Shown here one piece after another: positions 8,780 to 16,818 of a stretch of DNA of 64,000 bases; position 1 is the first letter of the stretch; every line of letters begins with the position of its first letter. The DNA is from Actinomycetes bacterium. GTDB lineage: Bacteria; Actinomycetota; Actinomycetes; Propionibacteriales; Propionibacteriaceae. The stretch lies in the NCBI GenBank assembly GCA_023458095.1, contig JAEXAS010000013.1, positions 76,017 through 140,016 of the forward strand, read 5' to 3'. Under the pieces are notes generated by a model that was given only the letters and a program-made list of their open reading frames with translations, was not told the origin of the DNA and did not search any database. A program made the position numbers and the translations under genes.

Positions 8780-10582
8780 TCAGTCCTTCCAGCGGGCCTT
8801 GCTTCGCGACTTGCGCTCACCGGGACGCTCAGGCCTGCGGCTGGGTCGACGCTCACCGCGGTCGTTGCCGCGCGGGCCACGATCAGGGGTGAGCTCAATG
8901 AGCTTGCCCGAGATCCGGGTGGTCTTCAGCGCGTTCCAGGTGTCCTCGGAGAGGCGTCCGGGCAACTCGATCAAGGAGTGGTCCATGCGAATGTCGATGT
9001 GACCGAAGTCCTCGCTGTGCAGGCCGCCCTCGTTGGCCAGGGCACCCACGATCTGGCGCGGGCCGATCTTGTGACGCTTGCCCACGGCGATGCGATAGGT
9101 GACGAACTGCTGGTTCGTCTCACGGGGCCGCCGCGGCGGACGCTCCTCGCGCCGGTCAGGGCCGGATTCGCGGTCGCGGTCGCGGGCCGGACGGTCGGCG
9201 CGGTCTGGGCGGGTGCGGGACGCCCGGTCCGCAGCCGGGTCGAGCAGCATCGGCTCCTCACCTTGCAGGTTCAGCGCCAGCGCCGCTGCTACGTCCAGCT
9301 CCGGCACGTCGAACTCGCTGACGTAGTGAGCCACGACTTCGCGGAAGAACTCCAGCCGGTCCGAATCCAAGGCAGCGGTGATGGTCTCGTCGAAGCGGTT
9401 GAGCCGGGTGGCGTTGATGTCCTCGGCAGTCGGCAGGCCGACCTGGGTGAGTTCCTGACGGGTGGCGCGCTCGATGGTGCCCAACAGGCGGCGTTCGCGC
9501 GGGGTCACGAAGGAGATCGCCTCGCCGCTGCGTCCGGCCCGTCCGGTGCGTCCAACGCGGTGCACATAGGACTCGGCGTCCAGCGGCAGGTCGAAGTTGA
9601 TGACGTGGCTGATCCGGTCCACGTCCAGACCACGGGCGGCAACGTCGGTGGCCACCAGAATGTCGAGCTTGCCGGACTTGAGTTGTCCGATGACGCGCTC
9701 GCGCTGCGGCTGGGCGACGTCGCCGTTGATGGCGGCGGCGGAGAATCCCCGAGCCTGCAGCTTCTCGGCCAGGCTTTCGGTCTCGTTCTTGGTGCGGACG
9801 AACACGATCGCGCCTTCGAAGTTCTCCACTTCGAGGATGCGGGTGAGCGCGTCCACCTTTCCCGGGTAGGCGACCTGGAGGTAGCGGTGGCGCACATTCG
9901 GCGCCGTGCTGGTCTTGCCCTTGACCGACAATTCGAGCGGGTCGTTGAGGTACTTCTTGGTGAGCCGACGAATTGTGGACGGCATGGTCGCCGAGAACAA
10001 GGCGACCTGCTTGTCGTCGGGGGTATCGGCCAGGATGGTCTCGATGTCTTCAGCGAAGCCCATGCTGAGCATTTCGTCGGCCTCATCGAGCACCAGATAG
10101 CGCAACTGGGTCAGATCGAGGGTCCCCTTGTCGAGGTGATCCATGATGCGTCCGGGAGTGCCCACGACCACGTGGACGCCACGGGAGAGCGCACTGAGCT
10201 GAACGCCATAGCCCTGACCGCCATACACCGGCAGCACGTGGACATTGCTCAGCCGGGCGGCGTAGGACTGAAAAGCGTCACAGACCTGCAGTGCAAGCTC
10301 ACGTGTGGGGGCCAGCACCAGGGCTTGCGGCGCCTTCTGCTTGATGTCGAGGCGGGCCAGGATAGGCAGGGCGAAAGCGGCGGTCTTGCCCGTGCCGGTC
10401 TGGGCCAGACCAATGACGTCGCGACCCTCCAGCAGCGGCGGAATCGTGGCCGCTTGGATGGGTGATGGGCTTTCATAGCCGAGGTCTTTCAGGGTGCGCA
10501 GCAGCCGCTCTTCCAGGCCGAGTTCAGCGAAAGTAGGGGTGTCGGCGTCGGCGGAATCTGATTCAGGTCGTGCTGTCTTCAC
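8780..10582 (-). CDS. deaD: DEAD-box ATP-dependent RNA helicase
   Basis: About 600 residues with all the helicase motifs: Q motif (YESPSPIQ), motif I AQTGTGKT (60-67), DEAD, SAT, and motif VI HRVGRTGRAGRSG. A basic Arg/Asp-rich linker separates the core from a C-terminal DbpA-type RNA-binding domain (YRIAVGKRHKIGPRQIVGAL...), followed by an Arg/Lys-rich tail. This layout is that of CsdA/DeaD, which act in ribosome assembly and RNA unwinding in the cold. The start is uncertain: GTG 10582 (VKTARPE) fits the family, and a further upstream start at 10651 would add 23 residues. Codon usage and composition are normal for the window. Confidence 0.9.
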   Translation of the reverse strand: MKTARPESDSADADTPTFAELGLEERLLRTLKDLGYESPSPIQAATIPPLLEGRDVIGLAQTGTGKTAAFALPILARLDIKQKAPQALVLAPTRELALQVCDAFQSYAARLSNVHVLPVYGGQGYGVQLSALSRGVHVVVGTPGRIMDHLDKGTLDLTQLRYLVLDEADEMLSMGFAEDIETILADTPDDKQVALFSATMPSTIRRLTKKYLNDPLELSVKGKTSTAPNVRHRYLQVAYPGKVDALTRILEVENFEGAIVFVRTKNETESLAEKLQARGFSAAAINGDVAQPQRERVIGQLKSGKLDILVATDVAARGLDVDRISHVINFDLPLDAESYVHRVGRTGRAGRSGEAISFVTPRERRLLGTIERATRQELTQVGLPTAEDINATRLNRFDETITAALDSDRLEFFREVVAHYVSEFDVPELDVAAALALNLQGEEPMLLDPAADRASRTRPDRADRPARDRDRESGPDRREERPPRRPRETNQQFVTYRIAVGKRHKIGPRQIVGALANEGGLHSEDFGHIDIRMDHSLIELPGRLSEDTWNALKTTRISGKLIELTPDRGPRGNDRGERRPSRRPERPGERKSRSKARWKD

Positions 10583-10942
10583 AACAAGACCGTAGTGGGT
10601 CGACCTCCATCGGGCGAACCCAGCGAGCATTTCCGCCTCCGCCGACCGCATTTTGGCAGTAGGACTGCCGAGCCGCCCCCAACCCCACCCGCCGTTCCCC
10701 TGAGCCCCACTTCACCGCTCCCTGAGCCTGTCGAAGGGCCCACTGCGGCCTGCGGCTCATCTGGGATAAGGGCCACCGCCCCCTGAGCCCCACTTCACCG
10801 TTCCCTGAGCCTGTCGAAGGGCCCACCGCGGCCTGCCGCTTATCTGGGATAAGGGCCACCGTTCCCTGAGCCTGTCGAAGGGCACCCCCGCTCCGCCAAC
10901 CCCAAACCCAACGCCTTGTCCGACTCTCCTAAGCTCGGGCCC
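10583..10942. repeat. Gene-free region with an 83-bp repeat and GAGCCTGTCGAAGGG elements
   Basis: This is the ~360-bp spacer between the helicase and YdcF-like genes. Two ~83-bp units (10698-10780 and 10781-10863) are about 90% identical, and a partial third follows. The short palindrome-like core CCCTGAGCCTGTCGAAGGG occurs three times, at 10720-10738, 10803-10821 and 10864-10882. Spacing is 83 bp and then 61 bp. That core is a common dispersed intergenic repeat in many high-GC genomes. No convincing coding frame was seen. The end nearest the helicase must hold its promoter. Confidence 0.8.
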
Positions 10943-11599
10943 GTGAGCGGACGCCGGCGAATTCAGACGTGGTTGATCACCCTCATCGCCATGGCTGCAG
11001 TCGTGATCCTGGCCCCCACTGGCTACGCCTTGGCCGCCTCGAATGGTCGAATCCGGTCCCTCGAAGCGGTGGCGTCCGCCCCGGTCGCCATCGTGTTCGG
11101 TGCCGGGCTGTGGTCCACCGGCAAGCCGATGCCCTACTTGGCCGCCCGGCTTGATCTGGCTGCGGAACTGTTCCGCGCCGGCAAGGTCAAGGCGATCCTG
11201 GTCTCCGGCGACAATCGACATGTCGACTACAACGAGCCGGACGCGATGCGCACCTACCTGGTCGATTCGGGAGTGCCCGCCGAGAAGGTGGTGGCCGACT
11301 ATGCCGGCTTCGACACCTATGCCACCTGTGTGCGGGCTCAGCGCATCTTCGGTGCCCGTGAGGCCATTCTGACCAGCCAGAGCTACCACCTGCCTCGCGC
11401 GATCGCCACCTGTCGCTCGGTGGGCATTGATGCTTGGGGTGTCGGCGATGAGAGCGGCCGGCGCAATGTCGCCGAGTGGCGCGATGACTCGCTGCGCGAA
11501 TGGCTGGCCAACCTCAAGATGGCCTGGGATCTCCTCAGCCGCCGCCAACCGCTGCTGGGGCCTGTGGAAACCAGCCTGGAGCAGGCGATCAACTCCTGA
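10943..11599 (+). CDS. YdcF/SanA-family (DUF218) membrane-anchored protein
   Basis: A 218-residue protein with one N-terminal membrane segment (WLITLIAMAAVVILAPTGYALAA) and a DUF218 domain: VAIVFGAGLWSTGKPMPYLAARLDLAAELF, then ILVSGDNRHVDYNEPDAMRTYLV, then SQSYHLPRA. The order and motifs are those of the SanA/YdcF family, linked in other bacteria to envelope integrity and vancomycin tolerance; the biochemical activity is unsettled. GTG 10943 is preferred over TTG 10916 because TAAGCT lies exactly 7 nt upstream, fitting a leaderless promoter. No Shine-Dalgarno sequence is visible for either start. Confidence 0.8.
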   Translation: MSGRRRIQTWLITLIAMAAVVILAPTGYALAASNGRIRSLEAVASAPVAIVFGAGLWSTGKPMPYLAARLDLAAELFRAGKVKAILVSGDNRHVDYNEPDAMRTYLVDSGVPAEKVVADYAGFDTYATCVRAQRIFGAREAILTSQSYHLPRAIATCRSVGIDAWGVGDESGRRNVAEWRDDSLREWLANLKMAWDLLSRRQPLLGPVETSLEQAINS

Positions 11600-11781
11600 T
11601 CCGGGCCGCGATTTGCACCCCTGCACTGCCGGGGAGCACACTCGAGGTGCCCCGTACACAGGGCATCATCTCTTTCTCGTCTTTTGAGCGCGCACCATCC
11701 CTCGCGCCACGGCTCAAGACGGGTTCACCCATCACCGCGGACGCCGATGACGGCGCCGTCGACCTTTGAAAGGCACCGTCT

Positions 11782-12948
11782 TTGACAGCCACCATGTCCT
11801 CCCCCGCCAAAGCCGCCCGTACTGCGGCCAACATCGTCGCGATCAGCGCTCTGGGCGCCACTGCCGGTTCGGGGGTGATGGTGGTCGGCGCCGGCCGTGA
11901 CGCCTTGATGCTCGGCTATGAAACCACCTTGCCCATGCTGGCCTGGCTGACCGCGGCGGTCAGCATCACCTTCGCCGGTATGCAGATACCGGCCGGCTGG
12001 TTGGTGGACCGTTGGGGGCCACGGCGCGTGGCCTATCTGGGAGCGGTCGGCACGGTGGTCTTCTACACCGTGGCGATGCTCACCCCCAGTTTCGAGCTGG
12101 CGCTGGTGGTTCGGGTGTTGGCCGGTGTGAGCATGGCCTTCGGGTTCGTCTCCGGTTCGGATCTGGTTCGCGCTCTGGGCATGCCGGCGTGGGTTCAAGG
12201 CCTGTTCGGTGGTCTTGCGCTGGGCAGCGCTGGTGTTGCCTTCCTCGTGCTGCCGGCTCTGGGCACCACGGTGATCGGATGGCGAGCCCCGTGGCTGTTC
12301 GTCGCCATCATCGGGGTCATCGCCCTGGTGGGCTTGCTCAGCGTGCCGGCGACCGCGCCTCGGCCCCGAATGCCGATCGGGTCTAACCGTCCCAAGATTC
12401 TCAGCGCCCGACTGTTCGCCATGGCCGGCGCCCACACCGCGACCTTCGGACTGGGCGTGGTCCTCTCGAACTGGCTGGCGGTTCAGTTGATCCGCGACGG
12501 CGGCTTAGAGGTTGGCTGGGCGGATCTGATTTCGGCCATGTTGCTCATCATCACCGCAGCCAGCCGTCCGCTGGGCGGCTACCTCTTTGACCGCACCCAC
12601 GATGCGCGTCTGGTGATCGTGGCGCCGCTGTTGGCCGGCGCTGTGACCCTGGTGGCGCTCTCGGTGGCCGGGGGCCCGGTGTGGGCGCTGGTGGCCGCCA
12701 TCGCCTTCGGGGTGTTCTCCGGCATGCCCTTCGCACCATCGTTCGAGTCATCTCGCCGCCTGGTGCCGCACGCCCCCGGGCTCGCCATCGGCATCGTGAA
12801 CGGGCTGGCCAACGCGGTGATCCTGGGCGGGGTGCCGCTGTACATCCTCATGATCGAGGCCGGACAAGGCGCGTTGGCGTTGTGGATCATGGCCGGCCTG
12901 TGGGTGCTGGCGGCGCTGGCGGTCGCGGTGACCAAGGACCGCCACTGA
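11782..12948 (+). CDS. Major facilitator superfamily transporter
   Basis: A 388-residue integral membrane protein with about 12 hydrophobic segments. The loop between the second and third segments reads GWLVDRWGPRRV, the MFS motif A. A central cytoplasmic loop (RPRMPIGSNRPK) separates two six-helix halves. The substrate cannot be inferred. Nitrate/nitrite (NarK) or cyanate (CynX)-like families have similar length, but no NarK signature was seen. TTG 11782 is chosen because GAAAGG lies 9 nt upstream; ATG 11794 is an alternative. It stands alone between the YdcF-like and lipid-kinase genes, in the same direction. Confidence 0.85.
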   Translation: MTATMSSPAKAARTAANIVAISALGATAGSGVMVVGAGRDALMLGYETTLPMLAWLTAAVSITFAGMQIPAGWLVDRWGPRRVAYLGAVGTVVFYTVAMLTPSFELALVVRVLAGVSMAFGFVSGSDLVRALGMPAWVQGLFGGLALGSAGVAFLVLPALGTTVIGWRAPWLFVAIIGVIALVGLLSVPATAPRPRMPIGSNRPKILSARLFAMAGAHTATFGLGVVLSNWLAVQLIRDGGLEVGWADLISAMLLIITAASRPLGGYLFDRTHDARLVIVAPLLAGAVTLVALSVAGGPVWALVAAIAFGVFSGMPFAPSFESSRRLVPHAPGLAIGIVNGLANAVILGGVPLYILMIEAGQGALALWIMAGLWVLAALAVAVTKDRH

Positions 12949-13004
12949 GCAAGCAGCCAGGCCCTCTTCGCCTGCGGTTCGAGGTGAGCGCCTAGGCTTT
13001 CAGC

Positions 13005-13916
13005 GTGGCTGTTCCCCAACGCTGGGCAGTGGTGGTCAATCCCACGAAGTTCGATGACCTCCCTGCGGTACGTACGCGCATCGAGCGCGCCTGCCGACAG
13101 CGTGCCTGGCCGGTCCCGGCGTGGTACGAGACCACGGCGACCGATCCCGGTCGCGGACAGGCCGAGCAGGCGCTCGCCGACGGGGCCGAACTGGTCTGTC
13201 CCCTCGGCGGCGACGGCACCGTACGCGCGGTGGTGACCGGTCTGCTGGGATCCGACATTCCCATGGGCCTGCTGCCGGGCGGAACCGGAAACCTGCTGGC
13301 CCGCAATCTCAAGCTGCCCACCGTGGACCTGGAAGCGGCCCTGGTGGTCGCCCTGACCGGACGCACCGCCCTGATCGATCTGGGCGAGGTCACCTGGGAC
13401 GACGACCCGCCGGAGGTGTTCTGCGTCATGGCCGGCATGGGCCTCGACGCCGACATCATGGCCGGCGTTGACGAATCACTGAAGCGCAAAGTCGGCTGGT
13501 GGGCGTATGTGGTTTCTGGCGTCACCGCACTATTTCGACTCGGCTTTGCGGTTCGCGTGCGTACGGCTTCAGATCGACTGATGCGACAACACGCGCGAAT
13601 GGTGCTGGTCGGAAATTGCGGTGAACTCACTGGTGGCGTCCAGTTGATTCCGGAAGCGCAGGTCGATGACGGGATCCTCGACGTCGTGCTGGCCTCACCG
13701 CGCTCATTGTCGGCCTGGCTAGCGGTGGGACTGCACCTGGTCACCGGTCGGCGCCGGGGACACACCTCCCTGGTCCACCTGCAGGATGCGCAGGTGACAG
13801 CAAGCACCAGGGAGCCTGTGGCGGCTCAGTTGGACGGCGACGCGGTCGGTTTGCGGAGAAATATGGCGTGTCGGGTCCTGCCAAAGGCACTTCCGGTGCG
13901 CCGCAGCGATATTTGA
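13005..13916 (+). CDS. Diacylglycerol/sphingosine-kinase family protein
   Basis: A 303-residue protein of the DagK/YegS/BmrU family. The N-terminus WAVVVNPTKF matches the family's first strand, and PLGGDGTVRAVVTGLLGSDIPMGLLPGGTGNLLARNL contains the GGDGT nucleotide-binding motif and the GTGN motif. The C-terminal half has the beta-sandwich pattern (QLIPEAQVDDGILDVVL). It should phosphorylate a lipid alcohol or a related membrane substrate, probably at the cytoplasmic face. GTG 13005 is supported by TAGGCT exactly 6 nt upstream, a leaderless pattern. It begins 56 nt after the MFS gene but seems to have its own promoter. Confidence 0.85.
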   Translation: MAVPQRWAVVVNPTKFDDLPAVRTRIERACRQRAWPVPAWYETTATDPGRGQAEQALADGAELVCPLGGDGTVRAVVTGLLGSDIPMGLLPGGTGNLLARNLKLPTVDLEAALVVALTGRTALIDLGEVTWDDDPPEVFCVMAGMGLDADIMAGVDESLKRKVGWWAYVVSGVTALFRLGFAVRVRTASDRLMRQHARMVLVGNCGELTGGVQLIPEAQVDDGILDVVLASPRSLSAWLAVGLHLVTGRRRGHTSLVHLQDAQVTASTREPVAAQLDGDAVGLRRNMACRVLPKALPVRRSDI

Positions 13917-13974
13917 CCGATTTTCTCCGATTGCCGGGCAGAATTCCCCGCGCCTGTTCCCCATATGGGTGACA

Positions 13975-14113
13975 ACCCGCTATGGTTCCAGACGTAGTCG
14001 CTGTACCAGCTCGCCCCAGCTACGGGGTACGGGCTGTCTCCACCTCGGGGGGTGCGGAGACCACAGGCGGTCCCGGAAGTCGGAACCGCGCCCGTTAGAA
14101 GGAGAATGTTGGC
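13975..14113 (+). promoter_or_regulatory. Structured 5' leader of cspA
   Basis: About 200 bp lie between the lipid-kinase stop and cspA. Two local stems can be drawn: GTCTCC...GGAGAC around 14036-14062, and GCGGTCCCG...CGGAACCGC around 14067-14090. Then comes an AGAAGGAGA ribosome site 8-10 nt before the ATG. Long structured leaders are typical of cold-shock genes and often control translation by temperature. That role is inferred here, not shown. Confidence 0.45.
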
Positions 14114-14317
14114 ATGACCACTGGAACCGTTAAGTGGTTCAACGCCGAGAAGGGCTTCGGATTCATCGCACCAGACAATGGTGGCCCCGATGTGTTCGCC
14201 CATTACACGGCAATCACCAGTTCTGGTTTCCGTACGCTCGACGAAAACCAGAAAGTTGAATTTGAGATCACCCAGGGCCCGAAGGGTCCCCAGGCCTCGA
14301 ACATCACCCCACTCTGA
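14114..14317 (+). CDS. cspA: Cold-shock protein CspA
   Basis: A 67-residue OB-fold protein with the RNP1 motif KGFGFI and the RNP2-like motif DVFAHY. It starts TTGTVKWFNAEKGFGFI, the standard Csp signature. It binds single-stranded RNA and DNA and acts as an RNA chaperone. A strong ribosome site (AGAAGGAGA) lies in a long leader, and an intrinsic terminator follows directly, so it is a monocistronic unit. A longer Csp-domain protein is encoded at 56960-57346. Length and sequence leave little doubt about the family. Confidence 0.97.
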   Translation: MTTGTVKWFNAEKGFGFIAPDNGGPDVFAHYTAITSSGFRTLDENQKVEFEITQGPKGPQASNITPL

Positions 14318-14325
14318 TCTGAGTA

Positions 14326-14367
14326 CACGAGGGCCTCTCGCTTCGGCGAGGGGCCCTCGTGCTGTCT
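14326..14367 (+). terminator. Intrinsic terminator of cspA
   Basis: A 16-bp stem with a TTCG loop: left arm 14326-14341, loop 14342-14345, right arm 14346-14361 (CACGAGGG.../...CCCTCGTG). It is followed by CTGTCTT. One internal mismatch is present. It lies 8 nt after the cspA stop. Confidence 0.85.
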
Positions 14368-14435
14368 TGAGGACCGCCTGCCGGGCGCACCGCTGCCGTC
14401 CGCGAAGCAACCGCTGCGGACGGGCTGGCGAACCG

Positions 14436-15026
14436 CTAGGTGCAGTCCTGAACCCGGCTCTGCAACGAGAGCTCCATGACCTGATCGGCGTCGACGTAGA
14501 TCCGATAGGTCGCCTGCTTGTTGCCCTTGACGGCCACCAGCCCGGCCCCCCGGTCGGGGCCTTCGTCGGGCTTCCACCGCGGATAGGCCTTCTTGACCTG
14601 AGCGGCACTACTGCCCAGGTGAATCCCTTCGGGCGTGGACTGGCCAGGGGTCGCGGCAATGATGACCAGCTTGCCGGTGCTGGTGGAGAAGAACAGTTGC
14701 CCCACCAGATCGGTGTCATCGGCCGGAAGAGCACCAACCAGGCGTCCGTCTGCAGGGGTGCCGCAGGTTCCGTCAGTCCCACTCACCCCGGACGCAGCAC
14801 CTGTGCCCTCCACCTCCGCTTTGGTCATCCCCAGCCGAAGGGGGCCGACGCCGAGTGGACCCAGATTGGTGAGGGTTGCCGGATCGATGCTGGGGACCGG
14901 CGTGGGCGCGATCGTGGCGGTGGTTGAGGTGGGGGCGGTGGAATGCGTCCCCGGTGGCGTTGCCGCGCAGCCCACCAGGCCAACAAGAACAGCACTCATC
15001 ATCGCCGTCGCCGTGCTCGCTCTCAT
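14436..15026 (-). CDS. Putative lipoprotein, unknown function
   Basis: A 196-residue protein with a lipoprotein signal: a short charged start, a hydrophobic stretch and the lipobox LVGC near residue 20. A Thr/Pro-rich linker follows (TPPGTHSTAPTSTT). The mature part has a repeated-looking motif, LGVGPLRLGMTKAEVEGT and GIHLGSSAAQVKKAYP, which resembles the small SmpA/OmlA-like or beta-lactamase-inhibitor-like fold seen in many actinobacterial lipoproteins. It should be anchored to the outer face of the membrane. ATG 15026 is used because the signal peptide begins there; the frame runs open to 15068. It converges with cspA. Function is unknown. Confidence 0.7.
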   Translation of the reverse strand: MRASTATAMMSAVLVGLVGCAATPPGTHSTAPTSTTATIAPTPVPSIDPATLTNLGPLGVGPLRLGMTKAEVEGTGAASGVSGTDGTCGTPADGRLVGALPADDTDLVGQLFFSTSTGKLVIIAATPGQSTPEGIHLGSSAAQVKKAYPRWKPDEGPDRGAGLVAVKGNKQATYRIYVDADQVMELSLQSRVQDCT

Positions 15027-15145
15027 CTCCACCCCACCCTGGTCACTGCTGCGTAACTGCGCGCCCACAGCCTAGCTACTCGATCTCCTGCCGTTTCACC
15101 CCCGGGGCGCGCGATGCTAGACTCAACGCCGCTGTAAAGCAGCTT

Positions 15146-15221
15146 GGGGCTATGGCGCAGTTGGTAGCGCGTCTCGTTCGCAATGAGAAGGTCAGGGGTT
15201 CGAATCCCCTTAGCTCCACCA
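15146..15221 (+). tRNA. tRNA-Ala (anticodon CGC)
   Basis: A 76-nt cloverleaf including an encoded CCA end. The acceptor GGGGCTA pairs with TAGCTCC. The anticodon loop is TTCGCAA, which gives anticodon CGC and reads GCG. The T arm is AGGGG-TTCGAAT-CCCCT. All arms pair normally. Confidence 0.95.
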
Positions 15222-15228
15222 CATGAAA

Positions 15229-15248
15229 GGCCTAGTCAGGCCAGTTTT
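15229..15248 (+). terminator. Terminator after tRNA-Ala
   Basis: The short stem GGCCT (15229-15233) / AGGCC (15238-15242) with a 4-nt loop is followed by AGTTTT. It begins 7 nt after the tRNA CCA end. Confidence 0.6.
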
Positions 15249-15606
15249 CCTCGACAGTAATCGATCAGCATTCCTAGGCGCGTGCAATCTGCCTGCAGCC
15301 CGGACGCTAACCCAGGCGTTCAGACGCGTTTTAGAAGACGACTACATGCGGCCTTCGGAACGAACGCGTCGGCATCGCTCGCATCAGCCCCATACTCAAC
15401 AGGCGCGTCTCGAAGTCGCGCCCTTCTCGATACGGCGGTCGACATCGGCTGGGCATGCACGAATGCGGTCCTGATGTCGCTTCAGCGCGGCGACCTATAC
15501 GCCCATGGCGTCAGCGAAGTGCGCGGCGAGGAGCTTGTCGGGCGGCCCGGAAATGTCCGTGCCGGATGCGATCGTGGGGGCGTACCAGAGATGGATGGAG
15601 GACGAC
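15249..15606. other. Gene-free region downstream of tRNA-Ala
   Basis: About 360 bp separate the tRNA terminator from the next likely gene. Frames here give proteins with no recognisable pattern. I found no integrase fragment and no direct repeat of the tRNA 3' end in the following 1.5 kb. It may hold the promoter of the membrane protein; nothing else is evident. Confidence 0.4.
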
Positions 15607-16380
15607 ATGCTCGGAGCAATCAAGGCCATCCCGGAGACGATCAAGAACTGGCGAGACAACCGGGATCTGCTGTATCAGCTCGCCACGGGAATCTCCGCGG
15701 CGATCGTGGTAGCCACGCTTGTCGGCGGGAAGCGACCGTCGGACTCCCTCGCGGGGGTCGCTCATTGGCTTGGGGTCACTCCCGTCGCGAACTGGTTCAG
15801 CACGAACGCACCGCCGGCGCTGGCCGAGAGCAGTTCAGCGGTGCAGACGGCCGCACTGTCCGCCGTCCTGTTGCTCGTGGTTTGCATGGTGATCGTTCCG
15901 CTCTGGCGTGGCCGTCACGACGACCATCAGATGTTCGGGTACGAGCCGTTCCGCCTGCTTGGTTCACCGGCGGCATCCACGATCTGGATTCTGTTGCTCG
16001 TCGCGACGCAGCAGGGTGACATCACCCCGGCGCTCCAGCGCTGGAAACACACGGCTTTGTCGGTGGCGGGATGGACGTTCATCGGGCTCCTTGCGCTCGG
16101 TGTGCTGTACCTCATCGCGAACCGTTACGGATTCGGCGAGCCGGCCAAGTTGCTGTTTTGGCCTGTGGCGGTCGTGGTCTATCGCGTTGGCTTCGGACTC
16201 TGCGCAACGATCTTTGCGATTGCTCTCGCAGCCGTCTCGCTGCCGCTATCGATCATCAGTTGGATGAGTGCACTGGAGTCCGACCCCAGCCGCAAAGCTC
16301 GCTACGAGATGGAGCGGGAACGCGCCGAACGTGCGCCGCAGCCCATCGGCGCAGCAGGCGCACCCATCCGTGCCGCGTAA
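15607..16380 (+). CDS. Multi-pass membrane protein of unknown function
   Basis: A 257-residue protein with about five to six hydrophobic segments (for example LYQLATGISAAIVVATLVGG, VLLLVVCMVIVPLW, IWILLLVATQQGD, GWTFIGLLALGVLYLIANRY). It ends in a charged, Arg/Glu-rich cytoplasmic tail. I recognise no family. ATG 15607 is preferred because GGAGG stands 5 nt upstream; the open frame extends back to ATG 15505, with another ATG at 15553, so the N-terminus is uncertain. It lies in a stretch after tRNA-Ala whose genes have no obvious relatives, which may mark acquired DNA. Confidence 0.6.
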   Translation: MLGAIKAIPETIKNWRDNRDLLYQLATGISAAIVVATLVGGKRPSDSLAGVAHWLGVTPVANWFSTNAPPALAESSSAVQTAALSAVLLLVVCMVIVPLWRGRHDDHQMFGYEPFRLLGSPAASTIWILLLVATQQGDITPALQRWKHTALSVAGWTFIGLLALGVLYLIANRYGFGEPAKLLFWPVAVVVYRVGFGLCATIFAIALAAVSLPLSIISWMSALESDPSRKARYEMERERAERAPQPIGAAGAPIRAA

Positions 16381-16435
16381 CGACTCACCCGGCGTCACAC
16401 AATGCCGCCATGAACGCGACGCCTGCGGACCGGCG

Positions 16436-16741
16436 TCATAGCGGACTTGCCGAGGGGCACCGCGGCGAACGAACAGGCCGCAGTTCATACCCCCTGCGAG
16501 ACCTCCTGATCGGCCAGTAGCGGCCGTTCGGCTTCAGCGGGGGACGACCTCCATATCTGCCCTCAAGCTCGTCCACAATGCCTGCAAGCGACAGTGGTGC
16601 GCGGGCAGAAGTTTCGTCGTCTACCGCCCGCCATGGGCAAGCGGGGCAGTCCACGGTCGAGATCGCGCCGCCGATCACGAGTCCAACAATGAGCGCTCCC
16701 GCGACCCTGCCCAGCGCGCACGATGCTGACTCGCGCCCCAT
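16436..16741 (-). CDS. Doubtful small protein with one membrane segment
   Basis: A 101-residue frame beginning MGRESASCALGRVAG, then a hydrophobic segment (ALIVGLVIGGAIS) and a DCPACPW motif. The C-terminal half is Arg-rich and looks like random high-GC translation. There is no clear ribosome site. It could be a real one-pass protein or an artefact. Apart from it, nothing is visible between 16381 and 16818. Confidence 0.25.
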   Translation of the reverse strand: MGRESASCALGRVAGALIVGLVIGGAISTVDCPACPWRAVDDETSARAPLSLAGIVDELEGRYGGRPPLKPNGRYWPIRRSRRGYELRPVRSPRCPSASPL

Positions 16742-16818
16742 TGGGCCCACCGCTTAGCCACAGATGTGGCGCATCGTGAGACGGCTTTGGTCAACCCCCC
16801 GGAGGCGCAAGTGACAGC

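Noticed and set aside
8978..10465. A 495-codon plus-strand frame opposite the DEAD-box helicase
   Set aside because: It is a mirror of a conserved gene; no ribosome site or recognisable motifs were found.
10698..10882. A possible CRISPR array
   Set aside because: Units are 83 and 61 bp apart with no unique spacers between identical short repeats, and no cas genes are near.
14178..14927. A 249-codon plus-strand frame running from within cspA across the lipoprotein
   Set aside because: It crosses a strong terminator and is antisense to a credible lipoprotein.
15146..16818. An integrated element with attL/attR at tRNA-Ala
   Set aside because: No integrase gene and no repeat of the tRNA 3' end was found downstream, so only a weak suspicion remains.
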